Positions 59,220 to 64,000 of a DNA stretch of 64,000 bases are shown here, in pieces. Source of the DNA: Gentiana macrophylla (lineage: Eukaryota; Streptophyta; Magnoliopsida; Gentianales; Gentianaceae); assembly GCA_026214975.1 (NCBI GenBank), contig CM047810.1, positions 38,743,280 to 38,807,279 on the forward strand, in the 5' to 3' direction. A model generated the notes under the pieces. It had not been told where the DNA came from. It did no database searches and saw only the letters and a list, made by a program, of their open reading frames with translations. The number at the start of each line of letters is the position of its first letter. Position 1 is the first letter of the stretch. Both the position numbers and the translations under genes were made by a program.

Positions 59220-60590
59220 TAAAAAATGAAAAAATAAATTTTCTCCGTCCAGAAAAAATAATTAAATTTACATCCTCCAGAAAAAGAAAAAAAAACAAAA
59301 ACAAAACTTATGTTTCAGAAAAAGAAAAAAAAATACAAACATTCAGCACATGTGTTTAAAAATAAAATAAAAATAAAAAACAAAAAAAGAAACAACAACA
59401 ACAACACATTCAGCGTCTCCCCTTCCCCTTTTTATTATTATTATTTTTTCTTCATTAAGGGTATTTGAGTCTATCTATCTAATTTTGTGTCCTTATAACC
59501 AAATAAGATTCCTTAGTGTCTATTCGCTTTTAATTAAGTTTATTTTTGTGTCATTTTGGACCTTTGCCCCTTCATTTTTATTCTCTTTTCACACAATACA
59601 CTTTTAACATGTGTGATAAGTTGGGAACGAGTGATTATAATGTATGTCACTTGCTATGACCTTTATATAACGGTTGTATTATAAAATTTTCCATGTAGAC
59701 ACCCCTCGCCCTCTATATTATTATTATCTTTTAATTTTTTTTCTTTCGTAAGTACTGCCAGGGATTAAAAGTTGAGACCTTTTCAATAAGATTTGCTATA
59801 TTCACAAGGTCTCTAACTCGAAACTTTTTATTTAAGCGGCCAAAGTCCATTTCACTCTGACTCACCTCCGTTGGTCCCGTTTCCATATTTTTCTGTCACG
59901 GGGAAATAATTCACTTAAAATGTTTTATTTCATCAATAATCACTACATTGGCCATAGTGTTAGAGCACTCGCATCAGCTCCTTTTATCGAATAATCTATT
60001 TTACAGTTTTAAATAAATATTTTTTAGTTTATGGAATCTCTATCTAAGATAAAATACATCATGTTCTTTAGTTACATAATCCGGTAGATATAAAGGAAAA
60101 TTTATGGAATCTGAATGAATTCGGTAATGTAAAAGAAATTTTACGGTAAAAAAAGAGTATCTGCCGCAGTGTTATTTTTTATTCTGAAAAATCTAAAATA
60201 ATTTTTTTTACAGGATTTACTGTATTATTGCAAGTGCTCAAATGCCTAAAACTTAGGGGCCTTTTTGTTAAATATGAAATCTGAAGTCTGAATATGCTAA
60301 GTAACTGATTAATTTAAATGCTGAAATCACTTAGAGTGTTTGATAACATTACAAGTGTAACGTATTAATATCGTAAAGTTTAAATTTGTTCTTTCATTAT
60401 TTTATTACAAAACAACATATATTAAAAAAACAAAGAGATAAAGAGCCAAAAGTCATTTTGTGTGAAAAATAAATAAATAGGACATACTCATTTTTTAGTT
60501 GCAAAAAAATGACAAACAATTTGAGACGGACAAAATTACCTTTTTATTAAAGAGGACGCGCAGATATGTATTAAATCTTCCGCTGCTTCA
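59220..60590. other. A/T-rich intergenic DNA
   Basis: The first 200 bp are A-rich with duplicated TTTCAGAAAAAGAAAAAAAA-like blocks and (ACA)n. The rest is AT-rich with no coding domain. Confidence 0.45.
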
Positions 60591-60591
60591 G

Positions 60592-60620
60592 GTTTGTTTG
60601 TTTGTTTGTTTGTTTGTTTT
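60592..60620. repeat. (TTTG)n microsatellite
   Basis: About seven TTTG units. Confidence 0.9.
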
Positions 60621-60637
60621 TTGTTTTTTTTTTTTCA

Positions 60638-60935
60638 AACAACCGTAAATTTTGATTTACAACTCCGATCATCGAAATTTTTTCACCAAAATTCATGTTT
60701 TTTTTTTGCTCTTCAATTTGAGCCCAAATACGATACCCTTCCGACGTATATTTTGAAAGACGAAAAAATATTTTTATTAACCGGAGCGCTTTTCCTTATA
60801 AACGACCGTAACTTTTGATTTAGAACACCGATCATCAAAATGGTTTCACCAAAACTCATATTTTTTTTATCTTCATTTTGAGACCGCGTTTGATACCTTT
60901 TCGACGTAGTATTTGAAAGCCGAATTTAATCGCAG
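60638..60935. repeat. Two-copy tandem duplication, about 163 bp
   Basis: ACCGTAAATTTTGATTTACA at about 60642 and ACCGTAACTTTTGATTTAGA at about 60805 start two imperfect copies. Both continue CCGATCATC, TTTCACCAAAA and CGACGTA. Confidence 0.75.
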
Positions 60936-60951
60936 CATTTACACTAACACA

Positions 60952-61014
60952 TTATCGATGAGTATCGATGTCGGTAGTATCGATGTCGATAGTATCGATG
61001 TCGATGTCGATTAT
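60952..61014. repeat. GTATCGATGTCGATA short tandem repeat
   Basis: Four to five units of 12-15 bp built on TATCGATG. A related, more scrambled cluster lies at 61725-61790. Confidence 0.8.
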
Positions 61015-61394
61015 ACAAGAATATGCAGGAGAACATTCCACCAGGTCGTTAAAAACTCAATGATTAATAGCAAGTACAACAAACTATAAATTTAGTACAA
61101 TATGTACATCGATTAACAACATGAAAAATAAAGAAAAAACAGATTTACGCTTGTTTAGTCTCTATTTACCATCATCAAAGCTATTTAATCACCTGAATTT
61201 CTTTGTAAGGTCTTTATCCGAGATAAAGATCATTCTCCAAATGCAAAATCCAAATACACTAACACACCGTGTTAAATTGGTTTATATGATACAATTCGGA
61301 AGAGATAGAATCATTAACGAGATAACTTGATTAAGGTGTGGTGTTTATAACATGCGTGTTCGAGAGTTAATCACTTGAATTAAGCCTAAAAAGT

Positions 61395-61500
61395 ACATCG
61401 ACTAAAAGGTAATACATAGAAGATCGATACAACGAATATAGATTTAGTACAATAGGTACATCGGACTAAAAGGTAATACATAAAAGATCAATACAAATGC
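61395..61500. repeat. About 64-bp direct repeat
   Basis: ACTAAAAGGTAATACATA plus AAGATC and ATACAA occurs at about 61402 and 61466, each preceded by GTACATCG. Confidence 0.7.
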
Positions 61501-61597
61501 AAAACGATCTGAACTATCACCAAATTATAAGAAGGATATTCAAGTTCAAAGAACTAAATTATCATGCCCGAATTCACAAGGTGATGAATTACAAGTT

Positions 61598-61712
61598 CAT
61601 GAAGCCTATGAACTAGGCCTATCTATTATTATGATGATACAATGTAGATCAAAAACCTCAAGACGCCAAGGCACATAGTAAGCCTATGAACTAGGTCTAT
61701 CTATTGCATTAA
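61598..61712. repeat. Direct repeat AAGCCTATGAACTAGG
   Basis: AAGCCTATGAACTAGG followed by CTATCTATT occurs twice, about 81 bp apart. Confidence 0.7.
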
Positions 61713-61799
61713 GGCACCACAATATCGATAGTATCGATGTCACGCGATGATCGATGTCGACATTATCGTATCAATATCGATGATCGTGCTCAAAATGAC

Positions 61800-64000
61800 T
61801 CTCCTTTCGATTTTTGTTCCAAGGTCTATGTCCCCAAGTCCTTGATATGAATCGAATGTCTTCTCACAGATTCAAGCACTCATATTTACTTCTTTTCGTG
61901 AGCATGTTTCAATACTACTTTTCTTTAGGATCATTTCTTTTAGGCCTCTTCTTGTTCTTGGGTTCAATCACATTAGGCCACCATGCCAATCGGCTTTCTC
62001 TTTGCGTGAGACATAAGCCTTAAACAATCATTCCCATGTTTCTTTTATCATCCGAACCGAAGAGGCATGTCTATTACCGTTTTAGTTCGGTGAATTACCT
62101 CCGTCGTGAAGCTCGGGTTTCTTTAACAAGGTATCTAGACTCGACAATTTTACCGCTGCCTTTGAATTCCATAATCTGCACAAACCGCCTTTGTTTCTTC
62201 TTTTTTGTAGGAGTTGCGGTAGGCTTATGAAGGCTTGTATAACTTCATCACCATTTTCTTGTATTACATGTCGAAAAAGTTGCACACCAATAAATGATCA
62301 AAATCCAAGTTTACACACATTTGAGTCAAACAAAATGAAGACATTTGAGTCTATGCACCCAAACTTGCAATTATCACTTTCATGTTCATCAATTTTGTTT
62401 CTCTATATTATCACTTTCACATTCTTCGATTCCGGTTTTCGATATTACACATGTAGCTCTTCAATTCCTTTCATGTTCTACAATTGTGCTTTCTATTTTA
62501 ACTCTTCAATTCTCACTCAAGCCTCCACTGTTTTCCACATCAAAGCTACCATTTCCTTCTTGTGCACCATCTAATCCAAAACATTAGAGCGTATAGCCGT
62601 GCGCAAAGACATTCAATTGTTTAACTCATGTAAATACATACACGGCTTGATGTCAAACAAATCAAGAAGTGGATTTTATCAAGCCAAGACGCAACCCATC
62701 CGCGTTACATTATCCCTTAACCTTTGATACATCGTAAATCCGACGGTTCAAATCCTTGGTTGAGATATCCAGATTCTTGTTAACCAAATGCGGGGGCTTG
62801 GATGAGTCAATTACACTTGAGCCTAAAATGCTTAATGATTTCTTCGAACAACTACCTCATTATTTGCACTATTAAGTCACACAACACACAAAAAAACTTA
62901 ACAAATTCATAAAAGGGGCTATTCATGACAAAAACAATAGCAACCGATTCAAAAAAGATCACATTGAAAAATACGGTGCATATGTGCAATTGTTACATGG
63001 TTTCCGAAGTTCTTCCACTTAGTCATCATCCATGGTCGCGGTGACCTTCCTCAGCGATTCCGGCACCGTAGCTTCCTCCGAGATTCCAAAATCCTCCTCG
63101 TTCTCTGTTCTTCTTAATCCACCCTTTCTTCCCCAAATTCTCTTTCCGTCTCCGTTGAATTTCAACTTCCACTCAATACCATCTCAATTTCCAATCTTTC
63201 TCAAACTTCTTGGCCTTTCGCTTCTTCTCACCGGAGCAATTAAACTAGAAATGAAAAGGATTCAAATATGGATCCGTATATTTGGCACGGAGGAGAAAAA
63301 TAAGGGTAATTTAGTCCAAAGAAATTATTTGTCGCTTATTGCAGAACTAAAAAAGATCGTGGATTAACGCTTAATTAAAGAGAAAAAAAACTGGACTTAT
63401 ACCTAATTTTTCCAAAAACAAATACTAAAATAGGACTATGTATTTTTTTTCACATACTAAATTGAAAATTAGGGGTCGCATGGAGGGCTAGAATGTCATT
63501 ACATGAAACTTCTGCATATATATATAGCTATCTACTATTGCAGAAAGCAGATCTGCTTCTCTGCCAGAAATATCTACTACCATTACCCTTCAGCGTTTGT
63601 TCCTTTTCATTTAGAATTTGAATGAGTCAATGACGATCATTATTAAAACTTCATTTCTCTCTCTTTTTTTCTTTTGAAGGGCTAGCTGATAGCTCATTTC
63701 CGTCAATTCATTAATAATATGGGTCCACTTTTCGATCCTACTTATCCCAGAACAAAAGGATAATTAATTTTGTTTTTCCTTTTATTTTTAGTTATAAGTG
63801 AGAGAACTAACTTGATTATGCATTTTATTTTAAATGATATTATATGTATCATTAATATAGGTTTTTTCTAAATGTTTTCACACATTAGATTGCAGATGAA
63901 TTTCAAATTTTAACTGAAAAAATATAAAATATCATTTGATTATCATCAATGTATAATAACAAGTAATCAAATTTGTTTGGATAGAAAGTAAAATAATGTT
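61800..64000. other. AT-rich DNA without a supported gene
   Basis: ORFs at 61814-62587 and 63032-63367 are compositionally biased (Phe/Leu/Ser) and match no family I recognise. The 63032 ORF starts in a serine/proline-rich stretch that could be a relic of a targeting peptide. At 63510-63600, TATATATATAGC followed by a CT-rich leader could be a promoter of a gene beyond the window. Confidence 0.3.

Noticed and set aside
63032..63367. 111-codon ORF starting MVAVTFLSDSG
   Set aside because: Ser/Pro/Leu-rich with no recognised motif and a shift of composition half way. No splice signals or neighbours support it.

Overview
This is a plant nuclear DNA window, very probably from a eudicot. Spliced host genes with plant-type exon structure sit in AT-rich DNA crowded with LTR retrotransposons, LINE remnants, MITEs, microsatellites and tandem repeats. 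Three host genes look intact. They are RPS14 (uS11, minus strand, 13215-15753, six exons), a two-exon gene for a nuclear-encoded organellar group II intron maturase (44686-48343, plus), and the spliceosomal cyclophilin CYP18-2/PPIL1 (51830-53612, plus, six exons). Two decayed host genes were also recognised: a DUF1499-like thylakoid protein pseudogene (54052-54753, minus) and a fragment of the chloroplast calcium-sensing protein CAS (56420-56880, plus).

Layout. 1-1184 is part of a minus-strand Copia-like LTR. About 1185-6055 is a decayed L1-type LINE (endonuclease, RT, RNase H). 6150-8568 is a minus-strand Ty3/gypsy pol fragment, broken by a minus-strand Copia remnant (8569 to about 11345). 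Next to it is a truncated copy of a gag-only LTR element (11346-12778, minus). RPS14 follows, then a hAT MITE (16184-16737), a Stowaway-like MITE (16771-17084) and a minus-strand Copia gag fragment with its primer binding site (17100-18247). From about 18.2 to 22 kb the DNA is AT-rich and poorly interpretable. 21990-23125 is a 71-bp tandem array beside a broken minus-strand coiled-coil ORF.

From 24 to 43 kb four LTR insertions each keep a perfect 5-bp target duplication. They are a gag-only element at 24347-27807 (CTTAT), a solo Copia LTR at 28085-29903 (CCTAC), a small Copia at 30055-33401 (AGAGT), and a 9.4-kb Copia of the same family as the solo LTR at 33483-42915 (GAGAC).

The host-gene block at 44-57 kb is followed by a 1.75-kb GC-rich minisatellite (57460-59215) that abuts a LINE 3' UTR fragment. 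59.2-64 kb holds A/T-rich sequence with small duplications and no gene I can support.

Two observations stand out. First, the maturase gene appears to begin with the first exon and RRM start of an organellar glycine-rich RNA-binding protein. Exon 1 ends in KLFIGG and splices in frame to MSFPIAENGLSEALSQHG, after which the maturase begins. This suggests that a targeting exon was acquired by fusion. Second, the very young LTR element at 24347-27807 carries one frame of about 985 codons interrupted only by four stop codons, all TGA. That frame runs from Gag through unrecognised sequence into a fragment of a poly(A)-binding protein, with no pol. All product names come from reading translated motifs; no database search was possible.
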